From NCBI GenBank assembly GCA_902589455.1, contig CACISX010000002.1, positions 124,001 to 188,000 on the forward strand: DNA of 64,000 nucleotides. The letters run 5' to 3'. Origin of the DNA: an uncultured Pelagibacteraceae bacterium (GTDB taxonomy: Bacteria > Pseudomonadota > Alphaproteobacteria > Pelagibacterales > Pelagibacteraceae). A program made the position numbers and the translations under genes. Below the pieces are notes generated by a model. The model saw nothing but the letters and a program-made list of their open reading frames with translations, did not search any database and was not told where the DNA came from. Positions 7,177 through 16,085 of this stretch are shown here, piece after piece. Numbering within the stretch: position 1 is the first letter of the stretch; every line of letters begins with the position of its first letter.

Positions 7177-9480
7177 ATGAGCAAAGAGAACTACATTGAG
7201 GAAATAAGACCACATGATAGTGCCTATAAGCATGTGAGTGGATATGCAGAGTATACTGATGATATTAATGAACCAAAAAATACAATTTATGGAGCTATTG
7301 GTCTAAGCAAAAAAGCCCATGCAATAATTAAAAATATAGACCTGACTGAAGTAAAAAAAAGTGAAGGAGTGATATCAGTAGTTACTCAAAGAGATATCCC
7401 TGGTAGAAATGACGTAGGTCCAGTTTTTGAAGGTGATCCAATTTTTCCAGAAAAAAAAGTAGATTTTTTTGGTCAGCCATTATTTGCTGTAGCTGCTACA
7501 ACTACAGAACTTGCTAGAAAGGCAGTATTAAAAGCTAAAGTTACCTATAAAGATTTAAAACCTGTTATCACAATAAAAGAAGCTTTAAATAAGAAGCAAT
7601 TTTTATTTAAACCTAGGAAAGTTAAAAAAGGTAATCCTTCTAAAAAAATAAAAAATTCAAAAAACAATTTAAAAGGAAATTTTACAACTGGAAGCCAAGA
7701 GCACTTTTATTTAGAGGGACAGGCAGCTTTTGTTCTTCCTAAAGAGGATGATAATTTTTTAGTTTATAGTTCGACGCAACATCCATCGGAAACACAACAA
7801 TTAATTGCAAAAATGTTTGATCAAAAAAGCAATTCAATAAATGTTGAAGTTAGAAGAATTGGAGGTGGGTTTGGGGGAAAGGAAACAAATTTTATGACAG
7901 CGTGTATTTGCGCGTTGTTGGCAAAAAAATCAGGGCAGCCAGTCAAATTAAGATTAGATAGAGATGATGATATAATATTGACTGGTAAAAGACACGAATT
8001 TTTATCTGAATATGAAGTTGGTTTTAATGATGAAGGAATTATTGAAGGATTAAAAATAAACTTATCCTCAAATTGTGGAATGTCACCTGATTTATCAGCT
8101 GCTATAAATGAGAGAGCTTTGCTTCATATAGATAATGCATATTATATTTCAGATATTGAGGTAACAAATAATTTATGCAAGACAAATATTCCAACTTCGA
8201 CTGCATTCAGAGGCTTCGGTGGAAATCAAGGGATGATGGCCATAGAAAATATTATAGATAATATATCAAGGTATTTAAAAAAAGATCCTATTGAAGTTAG
8301 AAAGAAAAATTTTTATCAAAAAGATAAACGAAATGTCACTCATTATGGGATGACTATTGAAGATAATGTCATTAACGAAATATTTAAAAATTTAGAAAAT
8401 AAATCTAATTATAAGAACAGATATTCAGATATAAGAAAATTTAATAAAAAAAATAAATTTAAAAAGAAGGGTATAGCTATTACACCGTTAAAATTTGGTA
8501 TTTCTTTTACAACAATTCATCTAAATCAAGCTGGAGCTTTAGTTCACATTTATACCGACGGTAGTATTCATTTGAATCATGGAGGTATTGAAATGGGTCA
8601 GGGGACCCACACAAAGATAGCTCAAATAGTGGCTAATTCTTTAGGATTACCCTATAGTTTAGTTCATATTTCATCAACAAATACATCTAAAGTTCCAAAT
8701 ACTTCAGCTAGTGCTGCTTCTTCAACAACTGATCTTAATGGTGCTGCAGCATTAAATGCAGTAGCAAAAATTAAATTAAATTTAGAAAAATTTATTAAGA
8801 AAAAATATAAGATCTATAATCAAGAAGCAGTCTATAAAGATCAATATATAATATTTGGAAATAGACAATTTGAATTTAAAAGCATAATTCAAGAGGCATA
8901 TCTAAATAGAATTTCTCTTTCATCATCAGGCTTCTATTCAACACCAAAAATTAATTTTGATAAAAAAAAATTTAGAGGAAGACCTTTTTATTACTTTTGT
9001 TACGGAGCAGCTGTTTCAGAAGTAACTGTAGATACATTGACGGGTGAAAACATACTGGAAAGAGTGGATATCTTGCATGATGCCGGTAAACCAATAAATC
9101 CAGCACTAGAACTAGGTCAGATTGAGGGTGGTTTTGTGCAGGGACAAGGATGGCTAACAATAGAGGAACTGAAGTGGAAATCAGATGGTCAGATTACAAC
9201 TTTTTCTCCATCGACTTACAAAATACCTGCAGTAAGTGATATTCCAAAAAAATTTAATGTAGAAATTTTTAAGGAGGGATTAAATAAAGAAAAAGTTGTT
9301 AATAAAGCAAAAACAACTGGTGAGCCTCCTTTAATGCTAGCCATGAGTGTTTTTTATGCAATTAAAGATGCAGTTGCTTCAATTGGAAATTATCAATTTG
9401 CACCAGAACTTAATGCACCAGCAACCCCTGAAAGAATTTTAATGAGTATTAACAAAATTAAAAATAAAATAAAAAATTAA
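7177..9480 (+). CDS. xdhB: Xanthine dehydrogenase large subunit (molybdopterin binding)
   Basis: This 767-residue catalytic subunit hydroxylates hypoxanthine and xanthine to urate. Seen in order are the N-terminal SGYAEYTDDI domain entry, IGGGFGGKE (molybdopterin contact, about residue 230), TAFRGFGGNQG with the substrate-binding Arg (about 345), GGIEMGQGTHTK (about 470), and TTGEPPLMLA near residue 712, whose Glu aligns with the catalytic base. The length is normal for XdhB. It needs XdhC-type maturation, which the split genes at 766-1793 can supply. Confidence 0.93.
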   Translation: MSKENYIEEIRPHDSAYKHVSGYAEYTDDINEPKNTIYGAIGLSKKAHAIIKNIDLTEVKKSEGVISVVTQRDIPGRNDVGPVFEGDPIFPEKKVDFFGQPLFAVAATTTELARKAVLKAKVTYKDLKPVITIKEALNKKQFLFKPRKVKKGNPSKKIKNSKNNLKGNFTTGSQEHFYLEGQAAFVLPKEDDNFLVYSSTQHPSETQQLIAKMFDQKSNSINVEVRRIGGGFGGKETNFMTACICALLAKKSGQPVKLRLDRDDDIILTGKRHEFLSEYEVGFNDEGIIEGLKINLSSNCGMSPDLSAAINERALLHIDNAYYISDIEVTNNLCKTNIPTSTAFRGFGGNQGMMAIENIIDNISRYLKKDPIEVRKKNFYQKDKRNVTHYGMTIEDNVINEIFKNLENKSNYKNRYSDIRKFNKKNKFKKKGIAITPLKFGISFTTIHLNQAGALVHIYTDGSIHLNHGGIEMGQGTHTKIAQIVANSLGLPYSLVHISSTNTSKVPNTSASAASSTTDLNGAAALNAVAKIKLNLEKFIKKKYKIYNQEAVYKDQYIIFGNRQFEFKSIIQEAYLNRISLSSSGFYSTPKINFDKKKFRGRPFYYFCYGAAVSEVTVDTLTGENILERVDILHDAGKPINPALELGQIEGGFVQGQGWLTIEELKWKSDGQITTFSPSTYKIPAVSDIPKKFNVEIFKEGLNKEKVVNKAKTTGEPPLMLAMSVFYAIKDAVASIGNYQFAPELNAPATPERILMSINKIKNKIKN

Positions 9481-9481
9481 A

Positions 9482-9952
9482 ATGGAAGATAAAAAAAAAT
9501 TTATGGCAAAAGCCATTGAGCTTTCAATAAATAGTGCAAATACTATTGGTGGTCCCTTCGGAAGCGTTATAGTTAAGGATGATAAGATTATTGCAGAGGG
9601 TTCAAATAAAGTAACTTCTTCAAATGATCCAACTGCTCATGGAGAGATTGTTGCAATTCGGGAAGCCTGTAAAAATTTAAATACTTTTGATCTTTCTGGA
9701 TGTGAGATTTATACATCTTGTGAACCTTGCCCGATGTGTCTCTCAGCAATTTATTGGTCAAGATTAGATAAAATATATTATGCAAACACTAGAGAAGATG
9801 CAAAAAATATAGATTTCGATGACTCGTTTATTTATACAGAAATCCCAAAAAAAATTGATGATAGGAAAATTAAAATGGTACAAATGCTTAGAGATGAAGC
9901 TTTAAAAGCATTTGAAATTTGGGATAAAAAAGTAGATAAAATAAAATATTAA
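9482..9952 (+). CDS. guaD: Guanine deaminase, cytidine deaminase fold
   Basis: This enzyme deaminates guanine to xanthine and ammonia. The 156-residue length and motifs match the Bacillus GuaD type rather than the large amidohydrolase type. AHGEIVAIR (about residues 53-61) carries the zinc His and catalytic Glu, and SCEPCPMCLSAIYWSR (about 79-94) the two zinc Cys residues. The FDDSFIYTEIP segment near residue 120 is typical of GuaD and helps set it apart from tRNA adenosine deaminases. It starts one base after the xdhB stop and overlaps puuD by one base, feeding xanthine to XdhAB. Confidence 0.87.
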   Translation: MEDKKKFMAKAIELSINSANTIGGPFGSVIVKDDKIIAEGSNKVTSSNDPTAHGEIVAIREACKNLNTFDLSGCEIYTSCEPCPMCLSAIYWSRLDKIYYANTREDAKNIDFDDSFIYTEIPKKIDDRKIKMVQMLRDEALKAFEIWDKKVDKIKY

Positions 9953-10860
9953 TGGAATTTTTACCTTATACAATAAAATGGCTAGAAGTTATTCTTAGAT
10001 GGGGCCATGTATTATTTGCAATATTATGGGTAGGTAATAGTTTTTTATTTAATTACTTAGATAATAATTTAAATAAAAATATAACAAGTGATGATATCGA
10101 TGGTGAAGGATATCTGATGCATTCTGGTTTTTTTTATAAACTTTCAAGGCTAAAAACATCTCCACCTCAAGATTACTTAAATAGATTAGTAATCTTTAAG
10201 TGGCAAAGTTACTTAACTTTTGTAACTGGAATGTTGCTCTTAGTTGTAATTTATTATTATAACGCTGGAGTATTAATGATTGATAAGCGTGTTCTTTTAA
10301 TGCCTCCTAGTTATGCAATTATTATCTCGCTTTTATCATTGATTGTAGCTTGGTTTATTTATGATCTTTTATGCAAATCAAAATTAATTGAGAATAATAT
10401 TTTATTTATATGCACAGGAATAATTTTGTTAACTCTCGTTTCTTTTGGTCTCACAAAATTATTTGGACCTAAATTTGCAATTTTGAGTGTTGGATTAATC
10501 ATTGGTACTAATATGTTTGGTAACGTTTTTACAGTAATTATACCTAATCAAATGAACATAATTAGTAGTAGCGAAAGAGGCGAAAAATTTGACATGAGTT
10601 TATCTTTAGCAGCAAAACAACGATCAATTCACAATAATTATTCAACTTTTTTAGTTTTGTTTATAATGCTTTCTGGGCATTCGAGCTTTTTAGTTTATCA
10701 TCAATATAATTGGTTAATATTATCTGCTATTGCTGTTATTTCTGGTGTAGCAAGACATTATTTTAATTTAAGAGGAAGAAACATTCATAGGTTGTATATT
10801 TTAATATCTTCAATAATTGCACTTATCGTTCTTGCAGTTTTAGTTTTATTATTTAAATAA
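9952..10860 (+). CDS. puuD: Urate hydroxylase PuuD, membrane domain only
   Basis: PuuD oxidises urate to 5-hydroxyisourate at the inner membrane and passes electrons to cytochrome c. This 302-residue protein matches the N-terminal multi-helix domain, with WLEVILRWGHVLFAILWVGNS at residues 7-26, a His in GEGYLMHSGFFYKL, FGNVFTVIIPNQM, and SIHNNYSTFLVLFIMLSGHS with conserved His residues. It ends right after the last membrane helix; family members such as the Agrobacterium one continue into a cytochrome c domain. The small cytochrome at 2145-2468 may be the missing part. No other urate oxidase is seen. Confidence 0.88.
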   Translation: MEFLPYTIKWLEVILRWGHVLFAILWVGNSFLFNYLDNNLNKNITSDDIDGEGYLMHSGFFYKLSRLKTSPPQDYLNRLVIFKWQSYLTFVTGMLLLVVIYYYNAGVLMIDKRVLLMPPSYAIIISLLSLIVAWFIYDLLCKSKLIENNILFICTGIILLTLVSFGLTKLFGPKFAILSVGLIIGTNMFGNVFTVIIPNQMNIISSSERGEKFDMSLSLAAKQRSIHNNYSTFLVLFIMLSGHSSFLVYHQYNWLILSAIAVISGVARHYFNLRGRNIHRLYILISSIIALIVLAVLVLLFK

Positions 10861-10876
10861 CTAAATATAAAAAATT

Positions 10877-11401
10877 ATGTCTGAAAAAATGATTGTCAGC
10901 TGGGATGAGTACAACAAAACTGTTGAGAAACTAGCAATCCAAATTGATGAGAGCGGATATAAACCAACAATACTGATTGGTATCATGCGTGGAGCAGCAC
11001 CGATGATAGATGTTTTAAGTAGAATTTTTAAATTAAAATGTGCATATCTTGCAGTTGAATCTTACAGTGGTAAGGGAGTAGAGGATGAGCAGGGTGATAT
11101 TGTGTTTTCAAGAGAAATGAGTTCGATAGCACCTAATATGGGTGGAAAAATACTTTTATGTGATGATTTATCTGACACAGGAATTACTTTTAACAAAAGT
11201 ATAGATTGGTTAAAAAAATACGAACCCATTAAGGATAAAATAGAAGACATTAAAACTGCAACATTATTTAAAAAAAATAAATCAACATTTGAGCCAGATT
11301 TCTGTGCAAATAAACTTCCTGATAATCCTTGGATTGTACAGCCTTTCGAAATTTATGAGGAATTAAGGATTGAAGAAATAAAAAAAAAACACCAGTTATA
11401 A
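10877..11401 (+). CDS. Purine phosphoribosyltransferase (COG2236 type)
   Basis: This 174-residue type I phosphoribosyltransferase would join a purine base, probably hypoxanthine, xanthine or guanine, to PRPP. The PRPP loop ILLCDDLSDTGITF lies at about residues 93-106, and the pyrophosphate loop is IMRGAAPMIDV near residues 36-46. It closes the purine oxidation operon, 16 bases after puuD, which gives the cell a choice between salvage and breakdown of the same bases. The base specificity cannot be read from the sequence. Confidence 0.82.
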   Translation: MSEKMIVSWDEYNKTVEKLAIQIDESGYKPTILIGIMRGAAPMIDVLSRIFKLKCAYLAVESYSGKGVEDEQGDIVFSREMSSIAPNMGGKILLCDDLSDTGITFNKSIDWLKKYEPIKDKIEDIKTATLFKKNKSTFEPDFCANKLPDNPWIVQPFEIYEELRIEEIKKKHQL

Positions 11402-11430
11402 AAAAGGCCAGTTAAAAAACCGGCCTTTTT
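11401..11430. terminator. Bidirectional intrinsic terminator
   Basis: AAAAAGGCC at 11401-11409 pairs with GGCCTTTTT at 11422-11430. Inside the loop, GTT can pair with AAC. The A-run and T-run flank the stem on opposite sides, so it can end transcription of the plus-strand purine operon and of the minus-strand transporter operon that converges on it. Confidence 0.85.
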
Positions 11431-11453
11431 AAATTTTTTAAGTTGAAAACTTA

Positions 11454-12524
11454 TTACTTAGGTATATCCCCTTCAACACCTTTAACGTAAGTCATCATTC
11501 CTGCAAGCATTCCATCATCTGCAGTTTTTCCTTCAGCAACCATCAAATTACCTTTCTGGTCATAAATTGGTCCTGTGAAAGAATGAACTTTTCCAGATGC
11601 TAAATCTGCCTGAAGTTTTTTAACTTTTGATCTTAGGTCAGCAGGCATTTGTGAATCTAAATCTGATATCACAACCATACCATCTCCAATACCATGCCAA
11701 GTATCTTTTTGATTCCATGTACCGTTCGCAACAGCTTTAACTCTGTCTACGTAATATGGCCCCCAATTGTTTTCAACTGAAGTTAATACAGCTTTAGGAG
11801 CAAACTTGTCCATATCACTTGCTTGTCCAAAAGCATATACTCCAGCTTTTTCAGCTATTTGAACAATAGCAGTACTATCTGTATGTTGAGCAATTACATC
11901 AGCACCTTGATCGATTAAAGCTTTTGCTGCCTCTGCTTCTTTACCTGGATCGTACCAAGTGAAAGCCCAAACAATTTTAGTTTTAATATTTGGGTTAACT
12001 TTTTGAGCTGCTAAAGTAAATGAATTGATACCTCTGATAACTTCAGGAATTGGAAAAGATGCAACATAACCAATAACATTTGATTTTGTCATAGTTCCAG
12101 CAATTGTTCCTAAGATAGTTCTACCTTCGTAGAATCTAGCTGCGTATGTTGAAACATTTGGATGTTCTCTTTTGTATCCAGTAGCATGTTCAAATTTTAC
12201 ATTTGGAAACTCCTTTGCAACTTTGTTAGTTGGATTCATATATCCAAAACTAGTTGTAAAGATAACATCATGACCAGAATTAGCTAATTGTCTAAGAACC
12301 CTCTCGGCATCGGCACTTTCTGGAACACCTTCTACGTAAGTTGTTTTAAATCCGGCAGCTTCAACAGCTTTTCTACCTACATCATGCTGATATGTCCATC
12401 CATGGTCACCAGTTGGACCAATATAAACAAATGCTGCTTTAACATCTTTTGCAACTGCAGCTACAGTTAATGTAAATAATAAAACTAAAGAAGAGACGAA
12501 AGAACGAATTAAAAATTTATGCAT
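11454..12524 (-). CDS. BMP family ABC transporter substrate-binding protein
   Basis: This 356-residue periplasmic protein has a signal peptide (residues 1 to about 25, cut near AVAKD). The BMP/PnrA fold is marked by AAFVYIGPTGDHGWTYQHDVGRK, NSGHDVIFTTSFGYM, VIGYVASFPIPEVIRGINSF and GADVIAQHTDST. Known relatives bind nucleosides or related ligands. It is the last gene of the minus-strand transporter operon, 77 bases after the second permease, and has a good AAGGGGAAA ribosome-binding site of its own, as fits a binding protein needed in excess. Purine or nucleoside substrates are inferred from the neighbours. Confidence 0.88.
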   Translation of the reverse strand: MHKFLIRSFVSSLVLLFTLTVAAVAKDVKAAFVYIGPTGDHGWTYQHDVGRKAVEAAGFKTTYVEGVPESADAERVLRQLANSGHDVIFTTSFGYMNPTNKVAKEFPNVKFEHATGYKREHPNVSTYAARFYEGRTILGTIAGTMTKSNVIGYVASFPIPEVIRGINSFTLAAQKVNPNIKTKIVWAFTWYDPGKEAEAAKALIDQGADVIAQHTDSTAIVQIAEKAGVYAFGQASDMDKFAPKAVLTSVENNWGPYYVDRVKAVANGTWNQKDTWHGIGDGMVVISDLDSQMPADLRSKVKKLQADLASGKVHSFTGPIYDQKGNLMVAEGKTADDGMLAGMMTYVKGVEGDIPK

Positions 12525-12601
12525 AAATTTATTTCCCCTTTTGATTTTTTAATTATTTAAATTTAAATTAAATTATCTAAAAAAAAATGATTATTTTTAA
12601 A

Positions 12602-13534
12602 TTAATTGTCTTTATAAAAAGATTTCCCCAATGAACTAGGAGTACTTAGTCTTATTTTTCTACTATCACGTGAAATTACAACTAAAACTATTATTGTAAC
12701 TATGTAAGGTAGAGCTGTTAAAAATTGCACGGGAATTCTTACTCCGATTGCTTGCATATGGAATTGAATAATTGTCAATCCTCCAAAAATCATTGCTCCA
12801 ATTAAAATTTTAATTGGGTTCCATGTCGAGAAAACCACTAAAGCTAATGCAATCCAGCCCCTACCGCCTGTCATATTTTCAATCCATTGTGGAGTATAAA
12901 TCATTGATAAATATGCACCTGCAAGTCCACACATAGCGCCTCCATAAAGTATGCAAGCGTAACGAACAAACTTTACATTTATACCTTGATTAGAAGCAGA
13001 CTCAGGAGAGTCTCCCACGGCCCTGACTATTAATCCTATTTTAGTTTTTTTCAAAAAGTAGCTAGTTATGAAGGGAAGGGCAAAAGCAAAATAAAAAACA
13101 ACTGAATGCCCAAATAATATAGGACTCAAAAGTGGCATTGTGTCTTTTAAACCTTCAAACAAAACAGGAAACTCTTTTCCAGGAATACCTACAAAATTTT
13201 TTCCTATCATTGCAGAAATACCAATTCCAAATATGGTAAGCGCCAAACCAGTAGCAACATGATTTGTGATCAATGTTTGAGTAAGGAATGCAAAAATAGT
13301 TGAAATTAAAACTCCTGCTAACATTGCACCAAAAACTGCAATAATCAAACTTCCCGTCACTGTCATTAGCGCAAAGCCTGATATAGCACCGATGATCATC
13401 ATTCCTTCAACACCAAGGTTTAGAACACCAGATCTTTCTGTAATAAGTTCACCACATGACGCTAGGATCAAAGGAACAGCAGAGGCCATGATTGATGCAA
13501 TTATCAGTCCAACAAAATTTATATCGATGATCAT
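12602..13534 (-). CDS. ABC transporter permease (NupQ-like)
   Basis: This 310-residue inner-membrane permease of the BPD_transp_2 family has about eight hydrophobic segments. The GELITERSGVLNLGVEGMM segment at about residues 28-46 is a hallmark of the BMP-linked permeases, and VRAVGDSPESASNQGI is the coupling loop that contacts the ATPase. It overlaps the preceding permease gene by four bases and probably forms a heterodimer with it. The substrate is inferred to be a nucleoside or nucleobase. Confidence 0.87.
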   Translation of the reverse strand: MIIDINFVGLIIASIMASAVPLILASCGELITERSGVLNLGVEGMMIIGAISGFALMTVTGSLIIAVFGAMLAGVLISTIFAFLTQTLITNHVATGLALTIFGIGISAMIGKNFVGIPGKEFPVLFEGLKDTMPLLSPILFGHSVVFYFAFALPFITSYFLKKTKIGLIVRAVGDSPESASNQGINVKFVRYACILYGGAMCGLAGAYLSMIYTPQWIENMTGGRGWIALALVVFSTWNPIKILIGAMIFGGLTIIQFHMQAIGVRIPVQFLTALPYIVTIIVLVVISRDSRKIRLSTPSSLGKSFYKDN

Positions 13535-14595
13535 TTTTTTGAACCTATAAATTTAAATTTGAAAAAGAGTAAATAGTCAGAAGCAAGAAGAAAAAATAAA
13601 ATCATTCCTTGAAAAACCTGACCAGTATATTTTGGAATTTGCATAAATATTTGTGCTGTTTCTGCACCCAGATAAGTAATTGCAACAACTAGAGATGCAA
13701 AAATTATTCCAACAGGATGTAAACGGCCCAAAAAAGCTACAATTATTGCAGTAAAACCATAATCTGGAGATACTTCTCTATGAAGCTGTCCGATAGGTCC
13801 AGTTATTTCACCAACTCCTGCTAAACCTGCACAAGCACCACTTATTAAAAAAACGAGGATAATCATTTTTTTACCTTTGTACCCAGCATATTTTGCTGTC
13901 TTTAAACTAAAACCTGAAACTTTCATTTGGAACCCCAAATATGTTTTATAAAAAACAAACCAACTAATAACTACTGCAGCTAAAGCTAAAAATATCCCTG
14001 CATGAATTCTTAGCCCTTCAAATAATAACGGAAGTCTTGCAGAGTCAGTGAACTGTCTTGTTTCAGGAAAATTAAATCCTTCTGGATTACTCCAAGGGCC
14101 AACAACAAGATAATCCAAAATTAATTTTGAAACGTATACCAGCATAAGACTTACTAAAATTTCATTTGTATTAAAGTAAGTTTTTAAAATTGCAGGTATA
14201 GATGCATATAGCATACCACCAATCGCGCCAGCCAAAATAACTATTGGAAGAATATAAAACCCTTCTTGTTCATAAAATAATAATGCAACACCCCCTGAAA
14301 CTATAGCTCCAAAAGTCAATTGACCCTCTGCTCCAATATTCCAGTTATTACTTTTAAAACAAAAAGATAAACCAATTGCAATTAAACAAAGTGGTGTGGC
14401 TTTTAAGAGTAATTCACTGAACCCATACATGTCAGCAATTGGAACTATGAAAAAAAACTTTAGAGCTTCAAAAGGTTTAAAACCTAGAATATAAAAAATT
14501 AAACCTCCTGCTGCCAAGGTTAGAAAAATTGCTAAAACAGGTGTAAGGAAAAATATAGCTCTTGAAGGCTGATCTCTTTTAACAATTTTAATCAA
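13531..14595 (-). CDS. ABC transporter permease (NupP-like)
   Basis: This 354-residue partner permease is also of the BPD_transp_2 family. SFCFKSNNWNIGAEGQLTFG at about residues 78-97 and VSGFSLKTAKYAGYKGKK (the coupling loop) are typical. About nine hydrophobic segments are visible. Four-base overlaps join it to the ATPase gene upstream and to the second permease downstream, so these genes are translated in series. Confidence 0.87.
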   Translation of the reverse strand: MIKIVKRDQPSRAIFFLTPVLAIFLTLAAGGLIFYILGFKPFEALKFFFIVPIADMYGFSELLLKATPLCLIAIGLSFCFKSNNWNIGAEGQLTFGAIVSGGVALLFYEQEGFYILPIVILAGAIGGMLYASIPAILKTYFNTNEILVSLMLVYVSKLILDYLVVGPWSNPEGFNFPETRQFTDSARLPLLFEGLRIHAGIFLALAAVVISWFVFYKTYLGFQMKVSGFSLKTAKYAGYKGKKMIILVFLISGACAGLAGVGEITGPIGQLHREVSPDYGFTAIIVAFLGRLHPVGIIFASLVVAITYLGAETAQIFMQIPKYTGQVFQGMILFFLLASDYLLFFKFKFIGSKK

Positions 14596-16082
14596 TTTCC
14601 ACCTCCCATAAGTATCCCAAGTTTTTTAGAGGTAACCTCATCAGCATTCATAATTTTTGATAATTTACCTTTATGAATCACTGAAATTTTATCACTTAAT
14701 TTTAATAACTCATCAGTATCTGTAGATATTAATATGATTGATTTATTTTGTTCATTGATTTTAATCAATGTTTCATGGATATAGTTTATTGCTCCAACAT
14801 CTAGCCCCCAGGTTGGATTAAAACAAATTAATAAATCTGGAGAGGTGATTAATTCTCTTCCTATAATCAATTTCTGCAGATTACCACCAGATAAAAATTG
14901 GCTTTTTAACTCTATGTTATCTGTATTAACATTAAATTCCGAAATTATTTTTTTTGAATGTTCTTTAATTTTGTTTTCATTTATTAATCCATTATTAAAA
15001 AAATTTGAGGATTTAAAATTGTTTAGAGCTACATTTTCAAAAATTGCCATTTGTGGAATAGCAGCTTGTTCAAGTCTATCCTCTGGAGAAAAGGCCATCA
15101 TATATTCTCTTCTCTCTTGAGGATTTAAATCTCCTATGTAATTTTTATTAAATTCTATAGAATTCTTGTTCGATAAAATTTCACCGCTTAATACTTGAAA
15201 TAATTCGCTTTGGCCATTTCCTGATATGCCAGCAATTCCTAAACACTCACCTCGATTAACAGAAAAATTAATATCATTCAAATTTGTTTCAAAGGGATCT
15301 TCGCTTATAAAATTAAGATTTGTAATATTTATTAATTGATCTGATGAAGTTTTTTCTTTTTTTTTCTTTATAGTTTTTAAGTTTTGACCCACCATTTTGT
15401 TAGCGAGTGACTCTATATTTTCATTCTTGATTTGGCTTACAGAAACTAACTTTCCTCTTCTCATTACAGCAACTTCATCACAAAGCTGCATAACTTCTTT
15501 TAGTTTATGAGTAATATAAATAATTAGAATTCCTTCTTCTGAAAATTTTTTCAAAGATAAGAACAATTCACTTGTTTCTTGCTCTGTTAATACGGATGTG
15601 GGTTCATCCATAATTAAAACTTTTGGACTCCTTATTAGACATCTGATTATTTCTACTTTCTGTTTTTGTCCTGCTGAAAGATTTAAAACAGGAATATCGA
15701 GATCAATTGAAAAATTATATTTTTTCATAATTGAATCAATTTTTTCTCTTAAAGTTTCTCTTGGTTCGTCTGAGTCTATTATTAAGTTTTCAAATACAGA
15801 CAAAGTTTCAAAAAGATTAAAATGCTGAAAAACCATCCCTATATCATTTTTTTTTGCATCTAATGGTGAATTTAGTTTTAAATTATTTTCATTTAAATAA
15901 ATTTCACCTTCATCTGGAATGATTACACCTGATAAAATTTTAACCAGGGTAGATTTACCAGCACCATTTTCTCCAAGAAGTGCATAAATTTTACCACTAT
16001 TAAATTCGAGTGAAACATTCTCGTTTGCAACACACCCAGGATATATTTTAGTTATATTTGAAATTTTAAGATTTGTATTCAT
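14592..16082 (-). CDS. ABC transporter ATP-binding protein with two nucleotide-binding domains (NupO-like)
   Basis: This 496-residue protein has two fused ABC domains, as in sugar and nucleoside importers. The first has Walker A GENGAGKST (about residues 37-45), the LSAGQKQKVEI signature and the VLIMDEPTS Walker B. The second has the divergent loop GISGNGQSE, LSGGNLQKLIIGRE and LLICFNPTWGLDVGA, in which the usual Asp-Glu pair is replaced. Such an asymmetric second site is normal for this family. It lies three bases after the deaminase gene and overlaps the first permease. Confidence 0.9.
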   Translation of the reverse strand: MNTNLKISNITKIYPGCVANENVSLEFNSGKIYALLGENGAGKSTLVKILSGVIIPDEGEIYLNENNLKLNSPLDAKKNDIGMVFQHFNLFETLSVFENLIIDSDEPRETLREKIDSIMKKYNFSIDLDIPVLNLSAGQKQKVEIIRCLIRSPKVLIMDEPTSVLTEQETSELFLSLKKFSEEGILIIYITHKLKEVMQLCDEVAVMRRGKLVSVSQIKNENIESLANKMVGQNLKTIKKKKEKTSSDQLINITNLNFISEDPFETNLNDINFSVNRGECLGIAGISGNGQSELFQVLSGEILSNKNSIEFNKNYIGDLNPQERREYMMAFSPEDRLEQAAIPQMAIFENVALNNFKSSNFFNNGLINENKIKEHSKKIISEFNVNTDNIELKSQFLSGGNLQKLIIGRELITSPDLLICFNPTWGLDVGAINYIHETLIKINEQNKSIILISTDTDELLKLSDKISVIHKGKLSKIMNADEVTSKKLGILMGGGN

Positions 16083-16085
16083 TTA

